A stretch of 64,000 bases of DNA. Origin: Trileptium ribeirensis (Eukaryota; Nematoda; Enoplea; Enoplida; Thoracostomopsidae). Shown one piece after another: positions 50,701 through 62,694 of the stretch. The stretch lies in assembly GCA_030248225.1 (NCBI GenBank), contig JASANE010003675.1, positions 1-64,000 of the forward strand, in the 5' to 3' direction. Under the pieces are notes generated by a model. The model did no database searches. It worked only from the letters and a program-made list of their open reading frames with translations, and was not told the origin of the DNA. Position 1 is the stretch's first letter. Each line of letters opens with the position of its first letter. The position numbers and the translations under genes are program-made.

Positions 50701-53700
50701 CTTGCTCAAAAAATATAAAAAATCGCGCCCTTATCACCTTTACGGGTCGTACGTTGTATGGTTGGCAAAAAGTGCATATTGTTCGTGAGGCAACCCTTGT
50801 CCTCCCGACTTAAGCTTACGCTTAGTTTAAGTCTTATATAAGATGTGAAGCTTAGGCTAACGTTTAGGCTTAGTATATTTAAGGTATCGAGAACGGTATA
50901 GCATGCATTTCAATTACGCCACTAAACTTTTGTTGGCTAAATCTGAGTGGAAAATTTCAATAAATTCGTAACAACTTCGGTCGAGTATCTCATGGTTACA
51001 GAAAGCTATTGGCGTTTTGTCGTTCAAAAGTTTATAGCTTACCTTTGCTACATTTGACGATCGATTCGTTATAACTACCACCAGTTAAACTAACTTAAAG
51101 TTTAAAACCATTAATAGGACCATGGTCCAAGTGGCCCGCCAAAAATACCCATGACTGAATATTCGAAGTCCATTGCTTTATTGTTCCACAGTAGGGCTTA
51201 TGTGATTGTACTTAGCCAAAAGGCGAAAGTATGAGTCGCATTTGACTCAATTGAGCGGGAGCGTAACCAAAATAGCCTGCACGGGGGCACCAGATTTGTC
51301 TAGGAGAGGCACAGCATAACCGGATCTGGCCAAGATAAACATGTACTTCGTTTTTTGTCATTCTTCACGGGGGCATGCATGGTGGCACAGAGCACCCGCA
51401 TTCGTTACGCTCTTTGAATTCTCAGATCCTGTCCCACTCTGTTAAAAAGTCAAATTAGATGTAATCTGAGCCGTGTCCTACTCAGTCTGAGTAAAAGCCC
51501 CGGTCAAGTTAAGAATTCTGAGTCATGACAGCGTCCTCAAGTGGACTATATAATACTTTACTGAATGGTTTTATTCAATTTCAGGCTGTACCTGTCAACA
51601 AGGCCCACCTGGATCTCCAGGTCCAGCTGGACGTGACGGTGAACCTGGTAGACCTGGACGTCCAGGCGATCCTGGTCCTCCCGGTCGTGACGGTGTTGAT
51701 CTTCGACCGCCGCCACCATCTCCGCCTTGCCAAAAAGTGCCCGGCCGGACTTCTTCGCCTGGTCCACCAGGACCGCCTGGACCAAAAGGCCTGCCTGGAT
51801 CACAAGGGCATGCTGGTAAGTAAGGAGCGCCCGGTATTAACGGTAGACCAGGACCACAGGGGCCACCAGGTACGCAGGATTTGCTACTAATTAAATAAAT
51901 AATCAAATTATATAAATAAAAATTAAATAGCAAAAATTCATTTCACACTTCGCTAAACGGCTATTTTTAGACTAAAATAGCTTCGATGGCAAACAACATT
52001 AGTTTGCACATTTTCTGACATTAAACACCATAAATACTTAATCGCGTCACAATATACAAATGAAGACGTGTCTAGAAAGCATAAATAGGTAAATACCATA
52101 GGTGCGATTATTACCTTCTGCCTACGCTTCATTGGTTGCGTTTTATTAATTTCAGGACCTCCAGGACCTGCAGGCATCATAGGCAAACGAGGACCACCCG
52201 GTGATCCTGGAAAAGTTCTAAGCGGCAGTCCACGAGGTCCACCTGGCCCGCCAGGTACACCGGGTCCACCAGGACCGCCTGGCCCACCAGGTCGAGATGG
52301 AAAAGAAGGTATCCGTGGACCCAGGGCACGTATCCTGACTTCGACATGTAGCGTTGATATTTTTTACATTTAACAATTAAAAATATACCTTTCTTTAATA
52401 AGCTACCGCCGAAATATACAGGTACAGACTGTACGTATTTAAGCGGTGACAGATACTTGTTGACAAGATATATTATATTTAAATTTAAACTTAGAGTAAT
52501 GAATTAAATATTTAAGCTCTTGTTTCTGGTACTTGTAGCACTAAACGATTTCAGTGTGTTTTAAACCTATAAGAAAATGTGTAGCCTTTCGTGCCATTCG
52601 CTGTCGATAAATATATATGCATACACCATAAATGCTGCGACGGGAAGAGTTCAGGCTATTTGCCAGGAGGTAGGTACTTCGCGTTAAAGGAAGCCCGTTA
52701 CCCCTATGAGCATGTATAGCCATTAGCTGCCCAGATATATAACGCTAAACGACAAGCAAAACTCCACTTTTATCAAATGTTTAGCTGTTGTCTTGGACAA
52801 TGATATATCAAACAGGGTATTAAAAGCACTGGATAGTGGACAGTAAATCTGATCACTATACTATATATATATTATAGGTTTCTAACTGGACCCCGCCGAT
52901 GCAAGGCGGCATCCCACTTTGAGCTCGATTCGTTCATAGGTCACGATCGGTAGAGGCGATCATCATCACAGGGAACGCTCCGCATGACCATCTACGCCAT
53001 AGAATGCCACCGATAGCGGTTGACATTTCGCGTTTGACAGCTCGTTCCCACATCTCGAATGCTCTCCCCGTGGTCGCTTCCAATTGAGAGGTAGCGAAAA
53101 ACGATGTGCGTTCATTTACTGAACCGGCTAGCCTTCATGCGCAGCACATGTCTAAGCTTTACTGTATTTGCCAAGCGCATGCATTATCTGACACGGCGGT
53201 CGAACATCCGCGTTTTGAATATCATCTTGAAGCGAAACGCCTAGAGAACGGCAGTAGCATACCATCTCGAAGACGTTGAGTTGGCAACTGTGGCGCTCTC
53301 GAATCATCAACGTTTCGCTGGCATACAGGACGCATGTCATCATGGATGGTCGGACGACTTTTAACTTCGTTTACAGTGTAATATCTCTGCGCGCCCACAG
53401 GCTTTATTACGGCATTCAAACCTTCTAGATGCCTTGTCAACTTGATTGACGGTCTCCGAAGATGCCCTACCCGTACTGTTGTCCAGTGAACCCAGGCATG
53501 GCAATATATATGGTATGGGTGTATATATATGTATTGTAATATATATACCCCAAACCCCCGCACTAAGTTGTTCCTTTGTAATGGTATAACGACCGGTCCT
53601 TAAAGATGCTATGAGCCCCATACCAATAAAATTTCTTCACGTTAAAATCCAGTGATGTAGATGCTTGAGTTCATAAGTTCCAGAATATTCAAATCAACCA

Positions 53701-54357
53701 AAAATAGGACGGTTGTTACTTCGTCGACGTAACGCTGTCTTCTTCTGACAAGATCTGCGGCTAGAAACGATAACAGTACAAAGTTTGAGGTAAGTTTTTG
53801 CCCTCCAAAACTTATTTTAGGTGCGGTCCAAACATAAAGATGACAGACGGGGCGGCCTCTCACCATCACCGAATTTTTCAGTGGTAACTTTGGGGATACG
53901 GTGGTTATAGTGAAGAAACTGATAGTAAAAATGCTGGTTACAGTGAAAGGCTTGTTTGATCTCGGTCAAATGGTTTACTAAAGTAGATATAGTCAAAGTG
54001 TCTTTATATTGGATTTTTATATGTTCCAAGCAATTTCACTGCAAGTGCATTCTAATGAATTTCAAAGAAATCGACAATGGGCATGACCGAAAAACTCCAC
54101 TGCCTCCCCATACAAAGATGTGCCCCCAATGATATATAGTTAAAGCGAATATATATACTTATAGCTCATTGTTTATGTTGCAGGGTGAACCAGGCGACCC
54201 AGGTGAAAAAGGAACCGACGGCGGTCCAGGTCCAGTCGGTCCACCGGGACCACCAGGTCCAATTGGTCATCCAGGATCATGCGATCACTGTCCGGGTGCT
54301 AGCTCATTAGACCTCGATATTGGGCTAGGCTCAGGCGGCTACAACGCAGGCAAATGA
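47546..54357 (+). CDS. Nematode cuticle collagen, five exons
   Basis: Exons 47546-47728, 49962-50229, 51585-51869, 52156-52325 and 54184-54357 join in consistent phases (0,1,1,0) to about 360 codons. In order: a cytoplasmic or basic N-terminus; a hydrophobic signal-anchor segment ([20 protein letters not shown]) of the nematode cuticle collagen N-terminal domain; an RxxR subtilisin-type site (RTVR); a Gly-rich linker; a CxC cluster before the first Gly-X-Y block; a proline-rich break with a CQKx site; long Gly-X-Y repeats; a CDHC cluster; and a short acidic/Gly tail. Such chains trimerise, are cleaved and build the extracellular cuticle. As read, this copy has a TAA at 51821-51823, a scrambled CxxC and a GC instead of GT donor after exon 4. 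The inverted right-arm copy is clean at these points. Introns reach ~2.2 kb, long for this family. Confidence 0.85.
49550..49860 (+). repeat. Pair of ~65-bp direct repeats in intron 1
   Basis: gatcatagttttgttgcttaattaatgtttg... (from ~49554) and gatcataactgcttttgctgaattaatgtttg... (from ~49794) share order and wording through ...agagtaaac. Diverged; significance unknown. Confidence 0.4.
49962..50229 (+). CDS. Collagen exon 2: end of NTD, RxxR site, Gly-rich linker
   Basis: Begins after ggaatttcag and ends ACAT/gtaagt in phase 1. Encodes [14 protein letters not shown], then the RTVR site, then about 45 residues dominated by glycine (e.g. [19 protein letters not shown]). Confidence 0.85.
50815..50960 (+). 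repeat. CTTAGGC-type repeat fragment in intron 2
   Basis: aagcttacgcttagtttaag, ggcttagtatatttaaggta then tcgagaacggtatagcatgcat: the same order of phrases as the element at 56021-56213. A degraded member of that family. Confidence 0.45.
51585..51869 (+). CDS. Collagen exon 3, left-arm copy (stop codon inside)
   Basis: Starts after aatttcag with [18 protein letters not shown] and ends CCACCAG/gtacgc. Relative to the right-arm copy it has 6 extra bases around the CxxC cluster, which changes that site, and aagtaag instead of aagcaag. The latter gives an in-frame TAA at 51821-51823 and, coincidentally, a good donor (gtaagt) at 51816. Confidence 0.75.
52156..52325 (+). CDS. Collagen exon 4, left-arm copy (GC donor)
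   Basis: 56 codons of Gly-X-Y after taatttcag. The donor position reads CCCAGG/gcacgt, while the right-arm copy has CCCAGG/gtatgt. A GC donor can function, but the flanking bases also differ from consensus. Confidence 0.75.
52890..53505 (-). mobile_element. Fragment of RTE-like non-LTR retrotransposon, in collagen intron 4
   Basis: Across several minus frames the translation follows the C-terminal part of RTE/endonuclease-reverse-transcriptase polyproteins. It has a [20 protein letters not shown] block (family pattern YLGS...DG...EI..RI.KA), [11 protein letters not shown] (pattern LLYGCETW), [20 protein letters not shown] (pattern FE..CLRRILGI.W.D...N), and a degraded tail. Frameshifts and stops make it inactive. 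The inverted counterpart is at 61530-62110. Confidence 0.6.
54184..54357 (+). CDS. Collagen exon 5, left-arm copy (intact)
   Basis: Starts after atgttgcag with [20 protein letters not shown] and includes the terminal CDHC cluster and an Asp/Gly tail to TGA at 54355-54357. This copy is clean, whereas the right-arm copy is frameshifted. Confidence 0.85.
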   Translation, partial: GEPGDPGEKGTDGGPGPVGPPGPPGPIGHPGSCDHCPGASSLDLDIGLGSGGYNAGK

Positions 54358-55283
54358 AGAAGTTTCAATGCATTATAAATGTCAACAAAATTTTAAAATT
54401 TAGACATAAAGTACGATTTGAATACTCATGCTTGTTGTTAATTTCTAAAATTTTATTTCAATATTTTGCTTCACTGCGACATTACTTTGAGTTTTTGTCT
54501 CAAAATGTGGGCCCGAAAGCTATATATTACAAGATTTAGACTATATATATTTTGCTGAAAGTTTGCTGTATTTGAATACTTTCAAAGACCCAAATGCTTT
54601 GAAAAACCGCTTGCTATCTACAAAGTTTGAGGAGCAGTAAGAGAAGCTGCGTATCAAGAACTAAACTATATATATTAATGTTTAACATAAAATAAGGTGC
54701 TGCGCTGAGACCGTTTGGTTATCAAGATCAAGTAATTTTTGTATGTCTGTGATACTAGCCATTTACTGAGGTTAGGTCGGTCAGAAGTTGCAATTTGCAA
54801 GACAATCTATTCCAGTATTTTCAACATTTTAAATCACGTTTTTGGCGATCAAATAAGTCTAGAAGCAATGAGTCGCTTTATTGCAATTTGTGTCAAATAG
54901 ACTGATTCATCATTAAACGAATCAGCAGTCGAAATAATTGTACGGATAGTTTAATAAAGAATTGGACCCTTACTAAGCCTGCAGCATACGTATGCTGCCA
55001 TCAACACTATGAATACTTTACCCCGCTAAGTTTACCGCTTATGAAATTACAAACGACAACATCATAGTCCGAATTTAATTTTAGCCCGGAAATGGCATTT
55101 GTTTAACACTGCCTGCAAACGTAAGGAGATACAGGCAAATTACTGCCTATACGTGTCGCGGTATGATCCTGTTGAGCGTAAAAATTGAACTTCCGCCAAA
55201 TCTCTTGAATTATATATAGCAATAGAAATACTAGAACTTTGATCTAAAGATTTACACTAGGTAATGGCAGCTATTAATTATTC
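54358..55283. other. 3' flank of collagen, palindrome arm
   Basis: No gene supported. AT-rich, mirrored at about 59730-60656. Confidence 0.4.
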
Positions 55284-55903
55284 GGGTTTTTCCTAGAAGA
55301 CCCCCAGCACAAAATTAGTCAGTTTTGAAGATACAATTGATTGAGGATTTTGGTCATTCGACTAAACTCTACCAGATAAGTCAGAATATGTGCACATTAT
55401 CCATATTTATGAAATTTTTCAATTTTTTGGATTACCCAAAATTGGTACCATTGGTACCCAAAATATTTGAAATCTCACTAAATATATAATTTAATGTAAC
55501 ATTCGAATCGCATTGACGAGCTAAGTCAAATGGTGATAAAATTAGTGCGATCGGTTCATGAGTCAAGGAGTTATTGCCATTTAAGTTAAATCCTAAGCCT
55601 AATAAGCCTAACCCTAAGCCTTACCCTAAGACTACGTCGTTAACTCATAAACCCATTGCTGGGAATTTAACTCCAATTTTAGCTCGGCAATACGGTTCGA
55701 ACGATATAATTATACATTTACTGAGAAAATTTTTTCGAAAATTTTAGTTACCAATAAGGCCATTGGTAACGCAAAAAATCCAAAAAATTGATAAATATGT
55801 TCAAAGGTTTTGCTCATCTCGTAGAGCTAAATCGAATGGTTAAAATCTCCGCTTCACCATAAAATTTGACCAATTTTGGGTTTGGGTCTTCTACGAAAGA
55901 CCC
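55284..55903. mobile_element. MITE-like element, ~620 bp, ~45-bp imperfect TIRs
   Basis: Left gggtttttcctagaagaccc then ccagcacaaaattagtcag aligns with the reverse complement of the right end, gggtctttcgtagaagaccc then aaacccaaaattggtca. The core includes a TTAGGC-type tract at 55585-55630. The mirrored copy is at 59101-59729. Confidence 0.55.
55585..55632 (-). repeat. Degenerate telomere-type tract (GCCTAA/CCCTAA)
   Basis: taagcctaataagcctaacc then ctaagccttaccctaag contains several GCCTAA units, the complement of the nematode telomere repeat TTAGGC, mixed with CCCTAA and GCCTTA. It is short and degenerate and sits inside a MITE-like element. Confidence 0.4.
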
Positions 55904-56020
55904 AATTTATTCCACTCCTGCTGATTGATTTTTTAAAGTAAACAACTGATGCACCAATCTTTATAACTTTTCTGGTGTTTACAGACTGGTAAGATGCAAT
56001 GGAATAGTGGGTTCCCGTAA

Positions 56021-56213
56021 ACTTTAGGGGCCGGACATTATAACGCTAGTAAAAAGAACAGCTTAGAGCGGGGTGATCGGGGGCGGCAGCCCCCGACTTA
56101 GGCTTAGTCTTAGTACATGGGTCATATAGGGACCTTAGCTTCGGCTAAGACTAAGGCTTAGGCTTAGTATATCGAGAACTTCATGGCATGCATTATACTT
56201 CTGCCCCTAAAGT
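56021..56213. mobile_element. Small MITE-like element with CTTAGGC core
   Basis: actttaggggccggacatta at the left and the reverse complement of the right end, actttaggggcagaagtata, form the termini. The core holds gggggcggcagcccccgact then taggcttagtcttag, and later ctaaggcttaggcttagtat, which is itself partly palindromic. The counterpart is at 58798-58980. Confidence 0.5.
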
Positions 56214-56477
56214 CGACATGGGCCGAATAGTGTATAAAATGCGGTCCAAATTACCTACCCAGAAATACAATGGCTTTGTTTTGCGGACTTTATCCGCGAA
56301 ATTCAAACAGCTAACTTTCTGTCTTTAATTATTGCCACGTTGGTGATGGTTTTGTCTGTTAGTTATGCTTTGTCCGCTCCTATTTACGTAGCTAGGACTT
56401 CTGCAACGTTTCAAAACTATTTGGTAAACGCACAACGAAGTTAAAGCGACCCAAGCAGTAAAAGGCGAACATTGATA

Positions 56478-56561
56478 ACAATATGACCTAGAGGTTTAGA
56501 GCGCCGCCATACCTATCCAGATGCTGGGAGTTCAACTCCTTTTCCGCAGCTAATTTTTTTT
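56478..56561 (+). ncRNA. tRNA-like pol III unit (probable tRNA-derived repeat)
   Basis: The A-box-like TGACCTAGAGG (56484) and the B-box-like AGTTCAACTCC (56529) are correctly spaced and followed by a T run (56553-56560) that could terminate pol III. The 3' side ends ccgcagc but no complementary 5' acceptor strand is present and the T stem pairs poorly. It is therefore not a functional tRNA; a SINE head or tRNA pseudogene is likely. The mirrored copy is at about 58440-58523. Confidence 0.35.
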
Positions 56562-57094
56562 GCTATTTGTGTAGTTTTGTGTCTCAGCAAATAAATCGTG
56601 TTCCTAATGTTTAAAACATTACCAGACTATTAACACAACACAAATAAAACGATTACTGAAAACTTTGCTAAATCTGTGTTCCTATTGATGCGAATTGTTA
56701 ACTGCTGGATTTATATGCTTAAGTGGGGTCTATTCATCCTCACTTGAGAGAATTGTATTATGTCACAAGAGAATATTAACGAGAGAAACGTAGCAGATTA
56801 TGTCGCAAGATAACGGGCTTCGGGTCTAGCATGTTACCCCAAATCGCCATACTTCAAAGCGTTAGCTACTAGTAACGTTTTCTTGAAGAATTCAATTCCT
56901 TGCCAATGGATTCAATAATAATTTGTCAAGGAGCTTGACCCAGGAAACTCCTCGCTCAGAGCTAAGGGATTACTGGTTTTGCCTAGAAGAAATGAAATAT
57001 TGCGGCCGCCATGTTAGGCGGTTGATTCTAACATTAAAAATTGTCGAATATTTAATTCATCTATTCAGTGCCAAAAGTTAAAATAGTTAATAAG

Positions 57095-57898
57095 CCGCCT
57101 CATAAACTCAGGTGGAAAACATCTTCAAAAATAACTTTTCACGTAATTTGGCAATTTTTAGATCAGCAATTATGAACATATTGTCAGTTTCTGAAACAGA
57201 GCGTGCGAAGCGAGTGGAGTTTATGCTGACGGCGCCTGGGATAAATAGTGAAAATTCCTGTTTTTTTGTCTGGCACTGTCAGTCATAACCAATTTTCGGA
57301 TGGACAGATTTCGACAAATTTTTTGTTCGATAGCAAAAATCACAAAGATGTGGCCTATAGTTGATCCCGAACATCGCCGTCAAACCCACCCCACCTTCCA
57401 AGTCAAAATGGCCAAAAACACAGGTTTTTAAGCGTTCTTTGCCAAATCTGGCCATACCGGTACCTGTCATTCGCAGCCCAAATCTCGCGTCACAGGCTTC
57501 GCAACGAAAACTGCTGTCACCACAAGAATCAGATCATTGAAATCTACAACTTTTCAGATCATGTCTTTTCTATGGGGCCACTTCCTGAGCCGCTTTGGGC
57601 GGAATATGGTTCATCCAACCTTTGTCAGAAATAGCGATTTTTTTTAGATTTTGCAGTGTTATTGCCTGTTTTACCTTACAAGGAGTGCCTTTATTAGGCT
57701 ATCAAGCACTGGATATGTATTGCTGGATATGTATTGCGTACAGGTCATCAAGAATTGTCTATATTAGTTTTCCGGTAGGCTGAATAAAATGGTTTGTTAT
57801 CTGGAGACCAGCACAAATACTTGATGCGTTGTCAGTTTTTTTTATGGGTTCAGGGTCGACGAGCCTTTAGGATTTTCAATGGATTATGGGTTTAAGAG
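57095..57898. other. Palindrome P3 spacer
   Basis: About 800 bp between the arms, not self-complementary. Moderately GC-rich patches, with no supported gene on either strand. The 62-63-codon frames at 57279 and 57595 lack family features. Confidence 0.55.
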
Positions 57899-58437
57899 GT
57901 GGCTTATTAACTATTTTAACTTTTGGCACTGAATAGATGAATTAAATATTCGACAATTTTTAATGTTAGAATCAACCGCCTAACATGGCGACCACAATAT
58001 TTCATTTCTTCTAGGCAAAACCAGTAATCCCTTAGCTCTGAGCGAGGAGTTTCCTGGGATCAAGCTCCTTGACAAATTATTATTGAATCCATTGGCAAGG
58101 AATTGAATTCTTCGAAAACGTTACTAGTAGCTAACGCTTTTTGAAGTATGGCGATTTGGGGTAACATGCTAGACCCGAAGCCCGTTTATTATTGCGACAT
58201 AATCTGCTACGTTTCTCTCGTTAATATTCTCTTGTGACATAATACAATTCTCTCAAGTGGGGGATGAATAGGCCCCACTTGAGCATATAAATCCAGCAGG
58301 TGACAATTCGCATCAATGAGAACACAGATTTAGCAAAGTTTTCAGTAATCGTTTTATTTGTGTTGTGTTAATAGTCTGGTAATGTTTTAAACATTAGGAA
58401 CACGATTTATTTGCTGAGACACAAAACTACACAAATA

Positions 58438-58525
58438 GCAAAAAAAATTAGCTGCGGAAAAGGAGTTGAACTCCCAGCATCTGGATAGGTATGGCGGCGC
58501 TCTAAACCTCTAGGTCATATTGTTA
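58438..58525 (-). ncRNA. tRNA-like pol III unit, right-arm copy
   Basis: Mirror of 56478-56561 with the same A- and B-box-like blocks and T run; nearly identical. Confidence 0.33.
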
Positions 58526-58797
58526 TCAATGTTCGCCTTTTACTGCTTGGGTCGCTTTAACTTCGTTGTGCGTTTACCAAATAGTTTTGAAACGTTGCAG
58601 AAGTCCTAGCTACGTAAATAGGAGCGGACAAAGCATAACTAACAGACAAAACCATCACCAACGTGGCAATAATTAAAGACAGAAAGTTAGCTGTTTGAAT
58701 TTCGCGGATAAAGTCCGCAAAACAAAGCCATTGTATTTCTGGGTAGGTAATTTGGACCGCATTTTATACACTATTCGGCCCATGTCGACTTTAGGGG

Positions 58798-58980
58798 CAG
58801 AAGTATAATGCATGCCATGAAGTTCTCGATATACTAAGCCTAAGCCTTAGTCTTAGCCGAAGCTAAGGTCCCTATATGACCCATGTACTAAGACTAAGCC
58901 TAAGTCGGGGGCTGCCGCCCCCGATCACCCCGCTCTAAGCTGTTCTTTTTACTAGCGTTATAATGTCCGGCCCCTAAAGT
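58798..58980. mobile_element. CTTAGGC-core MITE-like element, right-arm copy
   Basis: Mirror of 56021-56213, about 10 bases shorter. Confidence 0.48.
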
Positions 58981-59100
58981 TTACGGGAACCCACTATTCC
59001 ATTGCATCTTACCAGTCTGTAAACACCAGAAAAGTTATAAAGATTGGTGCATCAGTTGTTTACTTTAAAAAATTTGAAGATAGCAGGAGTGGAATAAATT

Positions 59101-59729
59101 GGGTCTTCGTAGAAGACCCAAACCCAAAATTGGTCAAATTTTATGGTGAAGCGGAGATTTTAACCATTCGATTTAGCTCTCAGATCCAGAGCAAAACCTT
59201 TGAACATATTTATCAATTTTTTGGATTTTTTGCGTTACCAATGGCCTTATTGGTAACTAAAATTTCGAAAAAATTTTTCTCAGTCAATGTATAATATCAT
59301 GTCGTTCGAACCGTATTGCCGGGCTAAAAATGGAGTAACAATTCCCAGCAATGGGTTTATGGGTTGACGACGTAGTCTTCAGGTAAGGCTTAGGGTTAAG
59401 CTTATTAGGCTTAGGATTTAACTTAAATGGGTCATTAATTCCTTGACTCATGAACCGATCGCACTAATTTTTATCACCATTTGACTTAGCTCGTCAATGC
59501 GATTCGAATGTTACATTAAATTATATATCTAGTGAGATTTCAAATATTTTGGTCCGAATCGTACGAATTTTAGATTAATCAAAAAATTGAAAAATTTCAT
59601 AAATATGGATAATGTGCACATATTATAACTTATACTGGTAGAGTTTAGTCGAATAACAAAAATCCTAAGATGAATTGTATCTTCAAAACTGACTAAGATT
59701 TTGTGCTGGGGGTCTTCTAGGAAAAACCC
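59101..59729. mobile_element. MITE-like element (~630 bp), right-arm copy
   Basis: Mirror of 55284-55903, with the telomere-type tract reading ggcttagggttaagcttatt then aggcttagg at about 59385-59415. Confidence 0.5.
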
Positions 59730-60656
59730 GAATAATTAATAGCTGCCATTACCTAGAGTAAATCTTTAATAAGAAGTTCTCGTATTTCTATTGCTATATA
59801 TAATTCAAGAGATTTGGCGGAAGTTCAATTTTACGCTCAACAGGATACATACCGCGACACGTATAGGCAGTAATTTGCCTGTATCTCCTTACATTTCCAG
59901 GCAGTGTTAAACAGAAATGCCATTTCCAGGCTAAAGATAAATTCGGACTATGATGTTGTCGTTTGTAATTTCATAAGCAGTAAACTTAGCGGGGTAAAGT
60001 ATTCATAGTGTTGATGGCAGCATACGTATGCTGCCACTCATGAGGGTCACAATTGTTTGTAAACTTGTAAGTACAATTATCTCGACTGCTGATTGGCATA
60101 GTGATGAATAAGGGTATCTTGACGCGAATTGCAATAAAGCGACTCATTGCTTCTAGACTTATTTGATCGCCGAAAACGTGATTTAAAATGTTGAAAATAC
60201 TAAAAATGAAGGTATCCAATTGAGACTGCTTGACCGACCTAACCTCAGTAAATGGCTAATATCAGGGACGTAAAAAACTACTTGATCTTGATAACCAAAC
60301 GGTCTTAACACAGCACCTTCCTTTATGTTAAACATTAAAATATATAGTTTAAACCTTGATACGCAGCTTCTCTTACTGCTCCTCAAACTTTCTAGATAGC
60401 AACCGGTTTTTCAAAGCATTTGGATTCTTGAAAGTCTTCGAATACAGCAAACTTTCAGCAAAATATATATAGTCTAGATCTATTAATATATAACTTTCGG
60501 CCCCACATTTCCAGACAAAAACTCAAAGTAATGTCGCAGTGAAGCAAAATATTGAAATCAAAATTTTAGAAATTAACAACAAGCATGAGTATTCAAATCG
60601 TACTTTATGTCTAAATTTTAAAATTTTGTTGACATTTATAATGCATCTGAAGCCTT

Positions 60657-60831
60657 TCATTTGCCTGCGTAGCCGCCTGGGCCTCACCCAATATTAAGCC
60701 TAATGAGCTAGCACCGGACAGTGACGCGGGCAAGTTGATCCTGGATGACCAATTGGACCTGGTGGTCCCGGTGGACCGACTGGACCTGGACCGCCGTCGG
60801 TTCCTTTTTTCACCTGGTCGCCTGGTTCACC
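60657..60831 (-). pseudogene. Collagen exon 5, right-arm copy (frameshifted)
   Basis: On the minus strand it starts after atgttgcag like the left copy. One base is lost and one gained near 60810, so GDPGEKG becomes GDQVKKG. A further indel around the CDHC cluster then shifts the frame to an early TAG. Confidence 0.7.
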
Positions 60832-61529
60832 CTGCAACATAAACAATGAGCTATAAGTATATATATTCGCTTTAACTATATATCATTGGGGGCACATCTT
60901 TTATCAGGAGAGGCGTAGAGATTTTTTGATATCCCCATTGTAGAATTTATTTTGAAAATTGGCTAAATCACTTGCAGTGAAATTGCTTGGAACATATAAA
61001 AATCAGATATAAAGCACTTGACTATACTACTCATAAACAACTAAACAAGAATAAACAAGCCTTTCACTGTAACCAGCATTTTTACTAGGAGTTTCATTCA
61101 CTATAACCACCGTATCCCCAAAGTTACCACTAAAATTTCGGTGATGGTGAGAGGCCGCCCCGTCTGTCATCTTTATGTTTGGACGGCACCTGAGAAAATA
61201 AGTTTTGGAGGCAAAAATTTACCTTAAACTTTGTACTGTTATCGTTTCTAGCCGCAGATCTTTTCAGAAGAAGACAGCGTTACGTCACGAAGTAACAACC
61301 GTCCTATTGTTTTGGTTGATTTGAATATTTGGAACTTATGGAACTTGCAAGCATCTACATCACTGGATTTTAACGTGAAGAAGTTTATCTGGATGGGGCT
61401 CAGTAGCATTTTTAAGGACCGGTCGTTATACCGTTGAGGAAGGAAAACCATCGTGCGGGGGTTTGGGGTATATATATTACAATAAAAATATATACTTTAC
61501 CCGACATTGTGTATTGCCATGCCTGGGTT

Positions 61530-62110
61530 CACTGGACATCAGTACGGATTACGAGTCTTCGGAGACCGTCAATCAAGTGACAAGGCATCTAGAAGGTTTG
61601 AATGCCGTAATAAAGCCTGTGGGCGCGCAGAGATATTACACTTAAACGAAGTTAAAAGTCGTCCGACCATCCATGATGACATGCGTCCTGTATGCCAGCG
61701 AAACGTTGATGATTCGAGAGCGCCACAGTTGCCAACTCAACGTCTTCGAGATGGTATGCTACTGCCGTTCTTCTTGAGGCGTTTCGCTAAAAGATGATTT
61801 TCAAAACGCGGATGTTCGACCGCCGTGTCAGATAATGCATACGCTTGGCAAATACAGTAAAGCTTAGACATGTGCTGCGCATGAAGGCTAGCCGGTTCAG
61901 TAAATGAACGCACATCGTTTTTCGCTACCTCTCAATTGGAAGCGACCACGGGGAGAGCATTCGAGATGTGGGAACGAGCTGTCAAACGCGAAATGTCAAC
62001 CGCTATCGGTGGCATTCTATGGCGTAGATGGTCATGCGGAGCGTTCCCTGTGAATGATGATCGCCTCTACCGATCGTGACCTATGAACCAATCGAGCTCG
62101 GAGTGGGATG
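61530..62110 (+). mobile_element. RTE-like retrotransposon fragment, right-arm copy
   Basis: Mirror of 52890-53505, with the same reverse-transcriptase C-terminal blocks across shifted frames. Its fragmentary short frames are not host genes. Confidence 0.58.
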
Positions 62111-62694
62111 CCGCCTTGCATCGGCGGGGTCCAGTTAGAAACCTATAATATATATATAGTATAGTGATCAGATTTACTGTCCACTATCCAGTGCTTTTAA
62201 TACCCTGTTTGATATATCATTGTCCAAGACAACAGCTAAACATTTGATAAAAGTGGAGTTTTGCTTGTCGTTTAGCGTTATATATCTGGGCAGCTAATGG
62301 CTATACATGCTCATAGGGGTAACGGGCTTCCTTTAACGCGAAGTACCTACCTCCTGGCAAATAGCCTGAACTCTTCCCGTCGCAGCATTTATGGTGTATG
62401 CATATATATTTATCGACAGCGAATGGCACGAAAGGCTACACATTTTCTTATAGGTTTAAAACACACTGAAATCGTTTAGTGCTACAAGTACCAGAAACAA
62501 GAGCTTAAATATTTAATTCATTACTCTAAGTTTAAATTTAAATATAATATATCTTGTCAACAAGTATCTGTCACCGCTTAAATACGTACAGTCTGTACCT
62601 GTATATTTCGGCGGTAGCTTATTAAAGAAAGGTATATTTTTAATTGTTAAATGTAAAAAATATCAACGCTACATGTCAAAATTACGATACATAC

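Larger units (their letters stand above)
51016..57094 (+). repeat. Palindrome P3, left arm (at least 6.08 kb)
   Basis: Matches the reverse complement of about 57899-64000. Paired positions sum to about 115,000-115,015 (51016/64000, 51585/63429, 52156/62864, 54184/60831, 57064/57934). The outer limit is unknown because the right arm leaves the window. Differences are mixed substitutions and short indels. Confidence 0.85.

Noticed and set aside
51525..51933. Long frames on both strands over collagen exon 3
   Set aside because: Shadow frames of the Gly-X-Y coding repeat; the true frame is fixed by splice sites and glycine periodicity.
53152..53563. Host gene in collagen intron
   Set aside because: The translation matches the C-terminal reverse-transcriptase pattern of RTE-like elements and is broken by frameshifts.
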